In this document: one piece after another, positions 11,194-22,322 of the stretch
Position numbering within the stretch: the stretch's first letter is position 1
How the letters are laid out: each line of letters opens with the position of its first letter
Assembly (NCBI GenBank): GCA_007570785.1
Contig: ML664199.1
Coordinates: 25,030,400-25,094,399, forward strand
Direction of reading: 5' to 3'
DNA from: Antilocapra americana
Taxonomy: Eukaryota > Chordata > Mammalia > Artiodactyla > Antilocapridae
DNA: 64,000 nucleotides
Notes under the pieces: generated by a model
What the model saw: the letters and a program-made list of their open reading frames with translations, nothing else
Databases searched by the model: none
Told to the model about the DNA's origin: nothing
Position numbers and translations under genes: made by a program

Positions 11194-11709
11194 AAATTAC
11201 CAACTTTAAAGCCTAAGAAACTAGGTCCAGAGAACATCCGAAGCCCCATGCTGGAGCAGACCCAGATTTCATGGGGTCTGAAGTGTTTTACAGTTGGAAT
11301 CACTTCATAATAAAAAACCACAAATATGAAAATGAGCATGAAAAAAGGCAAATAAAAAATACAGATTTAAAAGCAAACACCACGGTGACCATAAAATCCA
11401 GTAAAATAGTAAGTGTTCATTAATTCCCTCCCTAGCAACTTTTGTGATGCTTTTTTCCTCTATTTTTAATCTATATACTCTTCATCCTCCTGTTGTAGGG
11501 CCATGACTTGGTATTTTCTATGGAATGAAGAGAAATATCACTCCCTATATATTTTTCTAGCAACACTGATCTACTGTGTTTTGAGCCTTTGATAGTTTAG
11601 AAAAGCTTCTTTCATCTTTCCAACTCAATATTGGTAATGTCAGATACCTTTTTAGTCCATTGTCAAATCTGGGAACAGCTTTGTCAAGTTTCTTTTTAAC
11701 CTGAGCCCT
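11194..11709. other. Unassigned AT-rich DNA
   Basis: Nothing recognisable. The short minus-strand frame at 11166-11351 overlaps the CHR SINE end and is chance. Confidence 0.4.
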
Positions 11710-11906
11710 GCTTCCCTGGTGGCTCAGATGGTAAAGAATCCACCTGCAATGCAGGTTTGATCTCTGGATTGGGAAGGTGCCCTGGAGAAAGGAATGCCAA
11801 CCCACACCAGTATTCTCGCCTTGAGAATCCCATGGACAGAGGAGCCTGGCAAGCTACAATTCATGGGGTCACAAAGAGTGGACGCGACTGAATGACTAAT
11901 AATAAA
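11710..11906 (+). mobile_element. Bov-tA SINE
   Basis: gcttccctggtggctcagatgg head with a shortened segment between the A and B boxes (about 10 bp missing before 'gtttgatctctgg'). The BovA body and 'gcgactgaatgac' terminus are intact. Confidence 0.92.
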
Positions 11907-12687
11907 TTTTCAGGGTTTTTTTTTTTTTTAGTTTTATCCCTTAATGACTCATCTTAGATTCTCTTTGAGTTGTAAATGGTTGGTGTTTCTGACTCTGCCC
12001 TTTCTCACTTTCCAGACCAGGTAGCCAAAGCCAGATCTTTTTGCCCTGAAACCTCGACAAGTTCAGCCCTCACTTCCTTTACTACTCTTGGAGAAGTGGG
12101 TTGGCCAGGTAACAGCCCTCAAAGCCAGTCTTACAATGAACAACTGGCAATCATGGAGCAATGCACAGAACTGCCTGTGAAACTCATAAATAGATCTCCA
12201 TAAAACAAGATTAAACATCACCTAACTTCTCCTATCCTGCATCCCCAAAGTGCCTACAAACCCTCCAGTGAACTTTGACAGGTGAAAGGATGACCATGGG
12301 AAAAACAAAGTGGAGAGAGAAAATGGTCTTAATCAATTGAGATGAAAGGTTTATCTTTGCAAGTTTTAGAAAAGGTATAACTTGGTAAATATATTGCTAT
12401 GACCTTAATTTTTTAATCTATTCATTTTATTCATTTGTTTCATGCAATAAAACAAGCAAAATGAACTTTCATTTTGTTGACAATAGTGGATTTTCCTGGG
12501 AGTGGGTGGCAATCAACAAAGACAGAGTCCTAACACTTACAGAGGCTTTCATTAATTTCTGGGCTACAGGCAATGACAATTCATGTGTAGAAGAAACAGT
12601 CACTGTGCTCATGGGCTTGTAATGACTCATGGGGTCATATTTATGTTAGGGGGTAACACTTACCATCTCTAAGTTTTGACAGTCATT
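11907..12687. other. Unassigned DNA
   Basis: T13 tract near 11921-11933. The frame 11976-12203 (+) has no recognisable domain. No other structure seen. Confidence 0.4.
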
Positions 12688-13015
12688 GTTTAAAGGATGC
12701 AGTCAATGGAATGTTTGTGTCCCCCAAAATCCACACAATATGGTGTTTGGAGATGGGACTCTGGGTGGTAATCAAATCATGAGGGTGAAGCTTCATGAAT
12801 GGGCTCAGTGCCCTTGTAAGAAGAAGCCAGAGAACTCCCTCACCATCTGTCATGCCAGGACCCAGAGAGAAGGCAAAAGTCTATGAGCCAGGAAGACATC
12901 TCTCTATAGACACCAAATCTGATCCTGGAATTCCCAGGTTCCAGGACCATGAGCAGTGGACTTCTGCACTTCCTAAACCACCCACTACTTTTGCTCAAGG
13001 AGCCTAAACAGAATA
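12688..13015 (+). mobile_element. MLT1-like ERVL-MaLR LTR
   Basis: Follows the MLT1 LTR order: aatgtttgtgtcccccaaaat, tatggtgtttggagatggg, taatcaaatcatgagggtg, gggctcagtgcccttgtaag, ccaggacccagagagaaggc and the cct(a/g)aacagaataag end. It is diverged and lacks the usual 'gaaataaatttctgttg' segment. Confidence 0.6.
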
Positions 13016-14560
13016 AGGAAGAGGATCTCTCAGGATCTTGCCAGCTTCATCTAGAATCTCTGTCTCCAGGGTTTCTAAACCCTCCCCAAAGTGTATCCAG
13101 TGGTACAGCATGCCACCACCCCTTGGACAATGGGCACCAGCATTTGACCATCCTCACTGCCAGGCAACATTGGACCACAGGCATTCACAGAAAGCCTTCT
13201 CACAAACATGGATTGGTGCCACAGGCAATATCACCATCCACAATGACACCTTTCAATGGAAAACACACACTTAGGGTCATGTTTTAGTAGGGTCATGTGG
13301 ATCCCTTCCATCGTGTTCACAGAGTGAATCAGACTGTAGATGGAGACTGTCTGCACTGATGCAACCTGACCTCCTGGGCAACCACCCATTTGGCAGAGGG
13401 ATCAGGGTCTGGGCTGATTTTGACTGAAATTGTCACCTGTGGGTGAATGCCAATGACCACCACTTCCCAAGTGTCAACTGACCCACAAATCACATTAAAT
13501 GTCTCAAAGCTGGAAACTGCTTCTCAGTCGACAAGTTCAAATGGCAAAATGGTTCAGTTGAGTGTTGAATGTCTGGAGTGAGTGAATTAACACGTCCGCG
13601 GAATGAGATACCAAGTGCAACAGCCGACAATATGGCCACCACCGTAAATTTCAGGCAACACTGTTGTCACTAGGAGAAGGGGAACAGTCAACTTCTGCCC
13701 AGGGAAGGGCTCGTGCTTAGCACAAAAGTAGCAAATTCAATGCTGAATTTTGGTTCAGGACTATGAGGCTGGCTAGAATGATCAGAAACCTGTACCAAGA
13801 TTTACTTATACGTTTATGAAACACTGGAGCCCACCATGGATTGTAGGCTCTTATTTGTGATCAGGCTGTTAAAACTGAGTTACTACAGTGCTTTTTCCAA
13901 CCACTACTTCACAACGATTTATACATTGGTCGGTTTATGATACTGAGAACCAATTCTGTTCATGGCCTTAGCTGAAGAAGAATTTTATGTGTAATTTTTA
14001 AAACTGCCACTGTCAAGTGCTAAAAATGAGGCACTTATAAAAAGTTAATTTGTAAATGATTTCAGAAGAACCGTCAAAAAAGTTTTCCTTAATATAACTT
14101 TTTATGCCTTAATTCCATGGTGGTTTTAAATGCCTCTTTTAAATATTGAATACCGTGACCATTTTGTTAAAGTCAGCAGTTGCACAAGTGTCAAATTCTG
14201 CCAAGGAAAATGAATATCGTTGTAAGCAGAGATTATTATAAACTCAAAAAAAGTGCTGCTGGTGTTTATGACAATTTTTGAGATTTATTTATGGATTTAT
14301 AGCAAGAAAGGAATCATTTTTAGCTGAACATTTCATTTCAGGTGATTTTTTTCCATCTTTTTAAGATACTTATTACAAATTGACAAATAACAAATTACTT
14401 TGTCATCTTGGTCTTCAGTTTTTGAGCACTGAGGTACAAGTGAACCTACCTTCTAGTATTTTGTGGTAAATGAAAAAAAAATGTTAGTGGGGTTCATATT
14501 TGCTGCAATAAAAATCCACTGAATTTTTAAAATTCAAAGCATTCAGACACACAAAAAAGG
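13016..14560 (+). other. Unassigned mRNA-like block, possible processed pseudogene
   Basis: The first 750 bp are GC-richer, lack known repeats and hold fragmentary frames on the plus strand. Frame 12949-13287 overlaps the LTR end. A 42-residue frame runs from ATG 13453 to TGA 13581 (MTTTSQVSTDPQITLNVSKL, then ETASQSTSSNGKMVQLSVEC). From about 13740 the sequence turns AT-rich like a 3' UTR, with AATAAA near 14507. No parent gene was recognised and no poly(A) tail or duplication is visible, so it may be ordinary unique DNA. Confidence 0.25.
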
Positions 14561-15110
14561 TATATGCTTTCTCTGAATTTCTCAAGAATGCATGCAAAAA
14601 TTCAAGAATTTTAGACTATGATATCATGACCCTGCAAAACTGTGGGCAGATCTGAATACAAGGGAAAATGGATGCCTTAAGTCAATTTTGTCTTCCTCTC
14701 CCCAAATAGTAAATCAAAAACTGACCACTCTGTAGAGTTCAGCTGAAGAAAAACACTGCAATTCTCCCATTCTTGATTACTATAGCGATGGCTCAGATCT
14801 CAGGGATGAACATGACAAAACATGGAGGAAAACTGAGGTTGCAGAGGGAGGAAGGGGCCCCACCAGGAGTGGGGGAATGAGGTTTTGAGCCTTTGGTTCT
14901 GATACCTCCTCAATCTGCCCTTGATTTTGTGTTCCCTTTGGTGGACCAAAAGCATAAAACTGTTGCTTGCAATCCTTTAGAAATGCAGGTAAAAACTTCA
15001 TTTTGTTCAGGAGACAGCTTGATCTTGAGAAAGCAGCCAAGGCTTCATGTCTCTGGTCTGTCCAGATCCTGCGGCCTCATCAACACTGCTCCTCTGCTGC
15101 ATTCTTTTGT
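14561..15110. other. Unassigned DNA
   Basis: Opposing open frames at 14780-15040 (-) and 14893-15195 (+) overlap each other and have no domain. Nothing else is recognised before the L1 fragment. Confidence 0.4.
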
Positions 15111-15775
15111 CTTACTTTTTAGTAATTTTTTAAATTGGAATATAGTTGCTTTACATGTAGTGTTTCTGCTGTACAAAAACGTGAATCAGCTTTAAGTATA
15201 TGTACATCCCCACCCTCTTGAACCTCCCTACCATCTGCCCTCACCCCATCCTCTAGGTCATCACAGAGCACCGATCTGAACTCCCCGTGCTGTACAGCAG
15301 CTTCCTGCTAGCTATCAGTTTTACACATGGCAGTGTATATATGTCAATGCTACTCTCTCAATTCATCCCACCCTCCCCTTCCCCCACTGTGTCCACAAGT
15401 ATGTTCTCTGTTCTCTACATCTGCTTCTTTATTCCTGCCCTGCAAATAGGTTCATCAGTACTATTTTCCGAGATTCCACATACATACATTAATATCCAAT
15501 ATTTGTTTTTCTCTTTCTGACTTACTTCACTCTGTATGACAGACTCTAGGTTCATCCACATCACTATAAAAGCCCCAGTTTCATTCCTTTTTATGTCTGA
15601 GTAACATTCCACTGGGTATATGTACCACATCTTCCTTATCCATTCCTCTATTGACCCAGAAATCCCCTCCTTGACATATACCCAGAGAAAACCATAATAC
15701 AAAAAGACACATGCATCCCTATGTTTATTGCAGTGCTTTTTACAATAGGCAGGACGTGGAAACATCTGAATCTTA
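15111..15775 (-). mobile_element. Older L1 3' end with inverted 5' piece
   Basis: 15111-15652 is an antisense L1 3' end: ttggaatatagttgctttacatg, the tacagcagcttcctgctagctat region, and the complement of the ORF2 tail (SKEEWIRKMWYIYPVECYS reads on the minus strand). From about 15653 the sequence switches to sense L1 (gacatatacccagagaaaacc, acaataggcaggacgtgg) to 15775. This is the signature of an old 5'-inverted insertion. The target-site duplication is not discernible. Confidence 0.8.
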
Positions 15776-15890
15776 GATCACAGGGTGTCAAAGTCTGCAT
15801 ATGTGTTAACTGTATTTGTTGTCATGTTTTGTGACCCACTAGGTGCACCAGACATTGTTTTGCCTGAGTCTGGATTTTTATGTAAGGGAG

Positions 15891-16518
15891 AAAAATGGCA
15901 TCTGGTCCCATCACTTCATGGCAAATAGATGGGGAAAGAGTGGAAACAGTGACAGACTTTATTTTGGGGGGCTCCAAAATCACTGCAGCCATGAAATTAA
16001 AAGACACTCACTCCTTGGAAGAAAAGCTATGACCAACCTAGACAGCATAATAAAAAGCAGAGACATTACTTTGCCAATAAAGGTGTGTTCAGTAGTCATG
16101 TATGGATGTGAGAGTTGGACTATAAAGAAAGCTGAGTGCCAAAGAATTAATGCTTTTGACCTGTGGTATTGGAGAAGACTCTTGAGAGTCCCTTTGACTC
16201 CAAGGAGATCCAACAATCCATCCTAAAGGAAATAAGTCCTGAATATTCATTGGAAGGACCAATGTTGAAGCTGAAACTCCAATACTTTGGCCACCTGATT
16301 CGAAGAACTAACTCATTTGAAAAGACCCTGATGCTGAGAAAGATTGAAGGCTGGAGGAGAAGGAGATGACAGAGGATGAGATTGTTAGATGGCATCACTG
16401 ACTCAATGAACACGAGTTTGAGTAGGCTGCAGGAATTGGTGATGGACATGGAAGCCTGGTGTACTGCAGTCCATGGGGTTGCGAATGGTCAGACACTGCC
16501 GAGTGGCTGAACTGAACA
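15891..16518 (+). mobile_element. BovB LINE, 3' fragment
   Basis: Sense copy starting in the tract encoding 'GPITSW' (aatggcatctggtcccatcac). It passes the 'CSHEIKRHSLLGRKAMTNLDS' and 'VVMYGCESWTIKKAECQRINAF' segments and ends at the 'gtggctgaactgaac' terminus. One frameshift lies near 16160. Confidence 0.92.
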
Positions 16519-16770
16519 ATTGCTGCTATCTCCCTGAGCTTGTGTTTTCTCCTAAATGTAGTGTTTGTCAGTTTTCCCAACTCTGTGAAGTTGACTTTAC
16601 CTCCTGGCCCTGGGTTTTGTCAGGACTACCCCAACATTCATTGTTCTCTTTCCATTCAGCTTTGGAATGGGGTTTCCAACAGACATCTGAGCCCAAAGGC
16701 ACTTAGGGACTCCAAGCTGCATGTTTTCATCCTTGGAATGGCTTGGAATGGCTACCTACTCCAGTATTCA
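16519..16770. other. Unassigned DNA
   Basis: Unassigned sequence. A short phrase at 16735-16770 (ggaatggctacctactccag) echoes the BovA body and may be a rearranged SINE scrap ahead of the next Bov-tA. Confidence 0.35.
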
Positions 16771-16970
16771 TGGGCTTCCCTGGTGGCTCAGACAGTAAAG
16801 AATATGCCTGCAGTACAGGAGACCTGAGTTGAATGCCTGGGTCAGAAAGATCCCCTGGAAAAGGGAATGGCAACCCACTCCAGTATTCTTGCCTTTAGAA
16901 TTCCATGGACAGAGGAGCCTGGCAGGCTACGATCTACAGGGTCACAAAGAATTGAACAAAACTGACCAAG
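16771..16970 (+). mobile_element. Bov-tA SINE
   Basis: Head gggcttccctggtggctcag, BovA body with 'ccactccagtattcttgcc', terminus 'aactgaccaagtgagc'. The B box is degraded (gagttgaatgcc). Confidence 0.92.
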
Positions 16971-17412
16971 TGAGCACTCATACATTGATTACAATGTGAG
17001 CCAAAGCATAGACTTTTAAAAAGTTCTTCTGAACTAGTTATCCTCATTTTTTTTCTATTTTATTTTTTTAATTTATTTATTTTAATTGGAGGCTAATTAA
17101 AATATTTTAATGGGTTTTGCCATACATTGACATGAATTAGCCATGGGTGTACATGGGTTCCCCATCCTGAACCCCCCTCCCACCTCCCTCCCCATTCCAT
17201 CCCTTAGGGTCATCCCAGTGCACCAGCACTGAGCACCCTGTCTCATGCATCAAACCTGGACTGACAATCTATTTCACAAATGATACTATATGTTTCAAGG
17301 CTATTTTCTCAAATCATCCCACCTTAGCCTTCTTGCACAGAGTCCAAAAGTCTGTTCTTTACATCTATATTTCTTTTGCTATCTCCCATATAGAATCATC
17401 GTTACCATCTTT

Positions 17413-18191
17413 CTAAATTCCATATATATGCATTAATATACTGTATTGGTGTTTTTCTTTCTGACTTACTTCACTCCATATAATACACTCCAGTTTCATC
17501 CACGTCATTAGAACTGATTCAAATGCAGTTTTAATAGCTGAGTAACATTCCATTGTGTGTATGTACCACAGCTTTTGTATCCATTCGTCTGCTGATGGAC
17601 ATCTAGGTTGCTTCCATGTCCTGGCTATTGTAAACAGTGCTGCAATGAACAATGGGGTATATGTGTCTCTTTCAGTTCTGGTTTCCTCGGTATGTATGCC
17701 TAGCAGTGGGATTTGTGGTTTGTATGGCAGTTCAATTTCCAGTTTTTTAAGGAATCTCCACACTGTTTTCCATAGTGGCTGTACTAGTTTGCATTCCCAC
17801 CAACAGTGTAAGAAGGATCCCCTTTCTCTGCACTCTCTCCAGCATTTATTGTTTGTAAACTTTTTGATAGCAGCCATTCTGACAGGTGTGAGATGGTACC
17901 TCATTGTGGCTTTGATTTGCATTTCTCTGACAAAGGGTGATGTTGACCATCTTTTCATGTATTTGTTAGCCATCTGTCTGTCTTCTTTGGAGAAGTGTCT
18001 GTTTAGTTCTTTGGCCATTTTTTTATTGGGTCATTTATTTTTCTGGAATAGAGCTACAGGAGTTGTTGTATATTTTTGAGATTAATTCTTTGTCAGTTGC
18101 TTCATTTGCTATTATTTTCTCCCATTCTGAAGGCTGTCTTTTCATCTTGTTTATAGTTTCCTTCATTGTGCAAAAGCTTTTAAGTTTAATT
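17413..18191 (-). pseudogene. L1 ORF2 C-terminal part
   Basis: The 201-codon frame at 17413-18018 reads [60 protein letters not shown] and ends in HIYGI. It is the same C-terminal region as in the other L1 copies here, including the Cys motif. Sequence upstream to 18191 continues the ORF (complement of [21 protein letters not shown] codons) with a break before 18018. Confidence 0.9.
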
Positions 18192-19469
18192 CAGTTCAGT
18201 TCAGTTGCTCAGTTGTGTCCGACTGTTTGCTACCCCATACATTGCAGCACGCCAGGCCGCCGTGTCCATCACCAACTCCCAGAGTCTACCCAAACCCATG
18301 TCCATCGAATCAGTGATGCCATCCAGCTATCTCATCCTCTGTCTTCCCCATCTCCTGCCCCCAGTCCTTCCCAGCAATAGGGTCATTTCTAATGAGTCAA
18401 CTCTTCACATCAGGTGGCCAAAGTATTGGAGCTTCAGCTTCAACATCAGTCCTCCCAATGAACACCTAGGGCCAATCTCTCTTAGGTAGACTGGTTGGAT
18501 CTCCTTGCAGTCTAAGGGACTCTCAAGAGTCTTCTCCAGCACCGCAGTTCAAAAGCACCATTCTTTGGCACTCAGCTTTCTTCACCGTCCAACTCTCACA
18601 TCCATACATGACTACTGGAAAAACCATAGCTTTGACTAGACGGACCTTTGTTGACAAAGTAGTGTCTCTGCTTTTAAATATGCTATTTAGATTGGTCATA
18701 ACCTTCCTTCCAAGGAGTAAGCGTCTTTTGATTTCATGGCTGCAGTCACCATCTGCAGTGATTTTGGAGCCCAGAAAAATAAAGTTTGACACTGTTTCCA
18801 CTGTTTCCCCATCAATTTCCCATGAAGTGATGGGACCAGATGCCATGATTTTAGTTTTCTGAATGTTGAGCTTTAAGCCAACTTTTTCACTCTCCTCTTT
18901 CACTTTCATTAAGAGGCTTTTTAGTTCCTCTTCTCTTTCTGCCATAAGGGTGGTGTCATCTGCATATCTGAGGTTACTGATATTTCTCCCGGCAATCTTG
19001 ATTCCAGCTTGTGCTTCTCCCAGCCCAGCATTTCTCATGATGTACTCTGCATATAAGTTAAATAAGCAGGGTGACAATATATAGCCTTGACATATTCCTT
19101 TTCCCATTTGGAACCAGTCTGTTGTTCCATGTCCAGTTCTAACTGTTGCCTCCTGACCTGCATACAAGTTTCTGAAGAGACAGGTCAGGTGGTCTGGTAT
19201 TCCCATCTCTTTCAGAATTATCCACAGTTTATTGTGATCCACAAGGTCAAAGGCTTTGGCATAGTCAATAAAGCAGAAATAGATGGTTTTCTGGAACTCT
19301 CTTGCTTTTTCTATTATCCAGTGGATGTTGGCAATTTGATCTCGGGTTCCTCTGCCTCTTCTAAAACCAGCTTGAACATCTGGAAGTTCACGGTTGACGT
19401 ATCGCTGAAGCCTGGCTTGGAGAATTTTGAGCAACACTTTGCTAGCATGTGAGATGAGTGCAATTGTGC
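18192..19469 (-). mobile_element. BovB LINE nested in the L1
   Basis: Antisense, 5'-truncated, 1.28 kb. The 3' terminus (ttcagttcagttcagttgctc) is at the left and the truncation lies after 'gagatgagtgcaattgtgc' at the right. L1 sequence stops at 'aagtttaatt' (18182-18191) and resumes with 'agttaattaggtctc' (19470 on). The repeated agt(t)taatt is a short, one-base-imperfect duplication. The L1 therefore predates this BovB. Confidence 0.93.
18523..19437 (-). pseudogene. BovB reverse transcriptase, partial open frame
   Basis: A 304-codon uninterrupted frame covers much of the RTE-type reverse transcriptase. It has QAGFRRGRGTRDQIANIHWI, YFCFIDYAKAFDLVDHNKLW (catalytic Asp region A), KGICQGYILSPCLFNLYAEY (region B) and NLRYADDTTLMA with the YADD catalytic box (region C). 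It then runs through HEIKRRLLLGRKVMTNLNS and YGCESWTVKKAECQR. The N-terminal endonuclease is missing through 5' truncation, and the frame is lost near residue 290 in the C-terminal tail, so it cannot act autonomously. Confidence 0.93.
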
Positions 19470-22322
19470 AGTTAATTAGGTCTCATTTATTTATTTTTGC
19501 TTTTATTTCTGTTACTCTAGGAGGTGGGTCATAGAGGATCCTGCTGTGATTTATGTCAGATAGTGTTTTACCTATGTTTTCCTCCAGGAGTTTTATAGTT
19601 TCTGATCTTACATTTAGATCTTTAACCCATTTTTAGTTTATTTTTATGTATGATGTTAGAAAGTGTTCTAGTTTCATTCTTTTACAAGTGCTTGACCAGT
19701 TTTCCCAGCACCACTTGTTAAAGAGATTGTCTTTTCTCCATTGTATATTCTTGCCTCCCTTGTCAAAGATAAGTTGTCCATAGGTGGGTGCATTTATCTC
19801 TGGGCTTTCTATTTTGTTCTATTGATCTATTTTTCTGTCTTTGTGCCCGTACCATACTATCTTGATGACTGTAGCTTTGTAGTATAGTCTGAAGTCAGGC
19901 AGGTTGATTCCTCCAGTTCCATTCTTCTTTCTCAATATTGCTTTTGCTATTTGAGGTTTTTTTGTATTTTCATACAAATTGTGAAATTATTTGTTGTGGT
20001 TCTCTAAAAAATACCATTGGTAGCTTGATAGGGATTGCATTAAATCTATAGATTGCTTTGGGTAGTATATTCATTTTCACTATATTGATTCTTCTGATAC
20101 ATGAACATGGTATATTTCTTCACCTATTTGTGCCATCTTTGATTTCTTTCACCAGTGTTTTATAGTTGTCTACATATAGGTCTTTTGTTTCTTTCAGTAG
20201 ATTTATTCCTAAGTATTTTATTCTTTTTGTTGCAATGGTGAATGGAATTGTTTCCTTAATGTCTCTTTCTGTTTTCTCATTGTTAGTGTATAGGAATACA
20301 AGGGATTTCTGTGTGTTAACTTTATATCCTGAAACTTTACTATGCTCATTAATTAGCTTTACTAATTTTCTGGTGGAGTCTTTAGGATTTTCTATGTAGA
20401 GGATCATGTCATCTACAAACAGTGAGAGTTTTACTTCTTTTCCAATCTGGCTTCCTTTTATTTCTTCTTCTTCTCTGATTGCTGTGGCTAAAACTACCAA
20501 AACTATGTTGAATAGTAGTGATGAGAGTGGGCACCCTTGTCTGACTTTAGGGGAAATGCTTTCAATTTTTCACCATTGAGGATAATGTTTGCTGTGGGTT
20601 TATCATATATGACTTCTATTATGTTGACGTATGTTCCTTCTATGCCTGCTTTCTGGAGGGTTTTTATCATAAATGGATATTGAATTTTGTCAAAGGCTTT
20701 CTCTGCATCTATTGAGATGATCATGTGGTTTTTATCATTCAATTTGTTACTGTGGTGTATCACACTGATTGATTTGCAAATGTTGAAGAATCTGTGCATC
20801 CCTGGGATAAAGCCCACTTGGTCATGATGTATGATCTTTTTAATATGTTGTTGGGTTCTGCTTGATAGAATTTTGTTGAGGATTTTTACTTCTATGTTCA
20901 TCAGTGATATTGGCCTGGAGTTTTATTTTTTGTGGCATCTTTGTCTGGTTTTAGTATTAGGGTGATGGTGGCCTCATAGAATGAGTTTGGAAGTTTACCT
21001 TCCTCTGCAGTTTTCTGGAAGAGTCTGAGTAGGATAGGTATTAGCTCTTCTCTAAATTTTTGGTAGAATTCACCTGTGAAGCCATCTGGTCCTGGGCTTT
21101 TGTTTCTTGGAAGATTCCTGATTACAGTCTCAATTTCTGTGCTTGTGATGGGCCTGTTAAGATTTTCTATTTCTTCCTGGTTCAGTTTTGGAAAGTTATA
21201 CTTTTCTAAGAATTTGTCCATTTCTTCTAAGTTGTCCATTTTATTGGCATATAGTTGCTGACAATAGTCTCTTATGATCCTTTGTATTTCTGTGTTGTCT
21301 GTTGTGATTTCTCCATTTTCATTTCTAATTTTGTTGATTTGATTCTTCTTCCTTTTTTTCTTGATGAGTCTGGCTAATGGTTTGTCTATTTTATTTATCT
21401 TCTCAAAGAACCAGCTTTTAGCTGTGTTGATTTCTGCTATGGTCACCTTTGTTTCTTTTTTCATTTATTTCTGCCCTAATTTTTATGATTTCTTTCCTTC
21501 TGCTAACCCTGGGATTCTTCATTTCTTCTTTTTCTAGTTTCTTTAGGTGAAGAGTTAGGTTATTTATTTGATTTTATTCTCGTTTCTTCAGGTAAGCTTG
21601 TACTGCTATGAACCTTCCCCTTAGCACTGCTTATACTGAATACCATACGTTTTGGATTGTTGTGTTTTCATTTTCATTCATATTCATTCTATGAATATTT
21701 TGATTTCTTTTGTGATTTCTTCTGTGATTTGTTGGTTATTCAGAAGTGTGTTGTTTGGCTACCATATATTTATATTTTAATAGCTTTTTTCTAATCTTAT
21801 CACATTGTGATCAGAAAAGATGCTTGAAATCATTTCAGTTTTTTTGAATTTACCAAGCCTAGATTTATGGCCCAGGATGTGATCTATCCTTGAGAAGGTT
21901 CTGTGTGCACTTGAGAAAAAGGTGAAATTCATTGTTTTGGGGTGAAATGTCCTATAGATATCTATTAGGTCTAACTGGTCCATTGTATCATTTAAAGTTT
22001 GTGTTTCCCTTGCTAATTTTCTGTTTAGTTGACCTATCCATAGGTGTGAATGGAGTATTAAAGTCTCCCACTATTATTATGTTACTGTTAATTTCCCCTT
22101 TCATATTTGTTAGCATTTGCCTTACATATTGCGGTGCTCCTATGTTGGGTGCATTATAATTGTTATATCTTCTTCTTGGATTGATCCTTTGATCGTTATG
22201 TAGTGTCCTTCTTTGTCTCTTTTCATGGCCTTTATTTCAAAGTCTATTTTATCTGATATGAGTATTGCTACTCCTGCTTTCTTTTGGTCTCCATTTGCAT
22301 AAAATATCTTTTTCCAGCCCTT
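19470..22322 (-). pseudogene. L1 ORF2: endonuclease and reverse-transcriptase remnants
   Basis: Read right to left: endonuclease core (VKGWKKIFYANGDQKKAGVA; later SRIDHILGHK and FSDHN), then the linker and RT ([49 protein letters not shown]). The catalytic box is FVDD at 20408-20419, where most L1s have FADD. Many frameshifts separate the pieces. The first part of the endonuclease is missing at the deletion joint near 22322. Confidence 0.92.

Noticed and set aside
18165..19470. Octamer attgtgca on both sides of the nested BovB as a target-site duplication
   Set aside because: The right copy (19463-19470) lies in sequence I recognise as BovB itself (gagtgcaattgtgc), so the match is coincidental or microhomology. 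The agt(t)taatt pair fits better.
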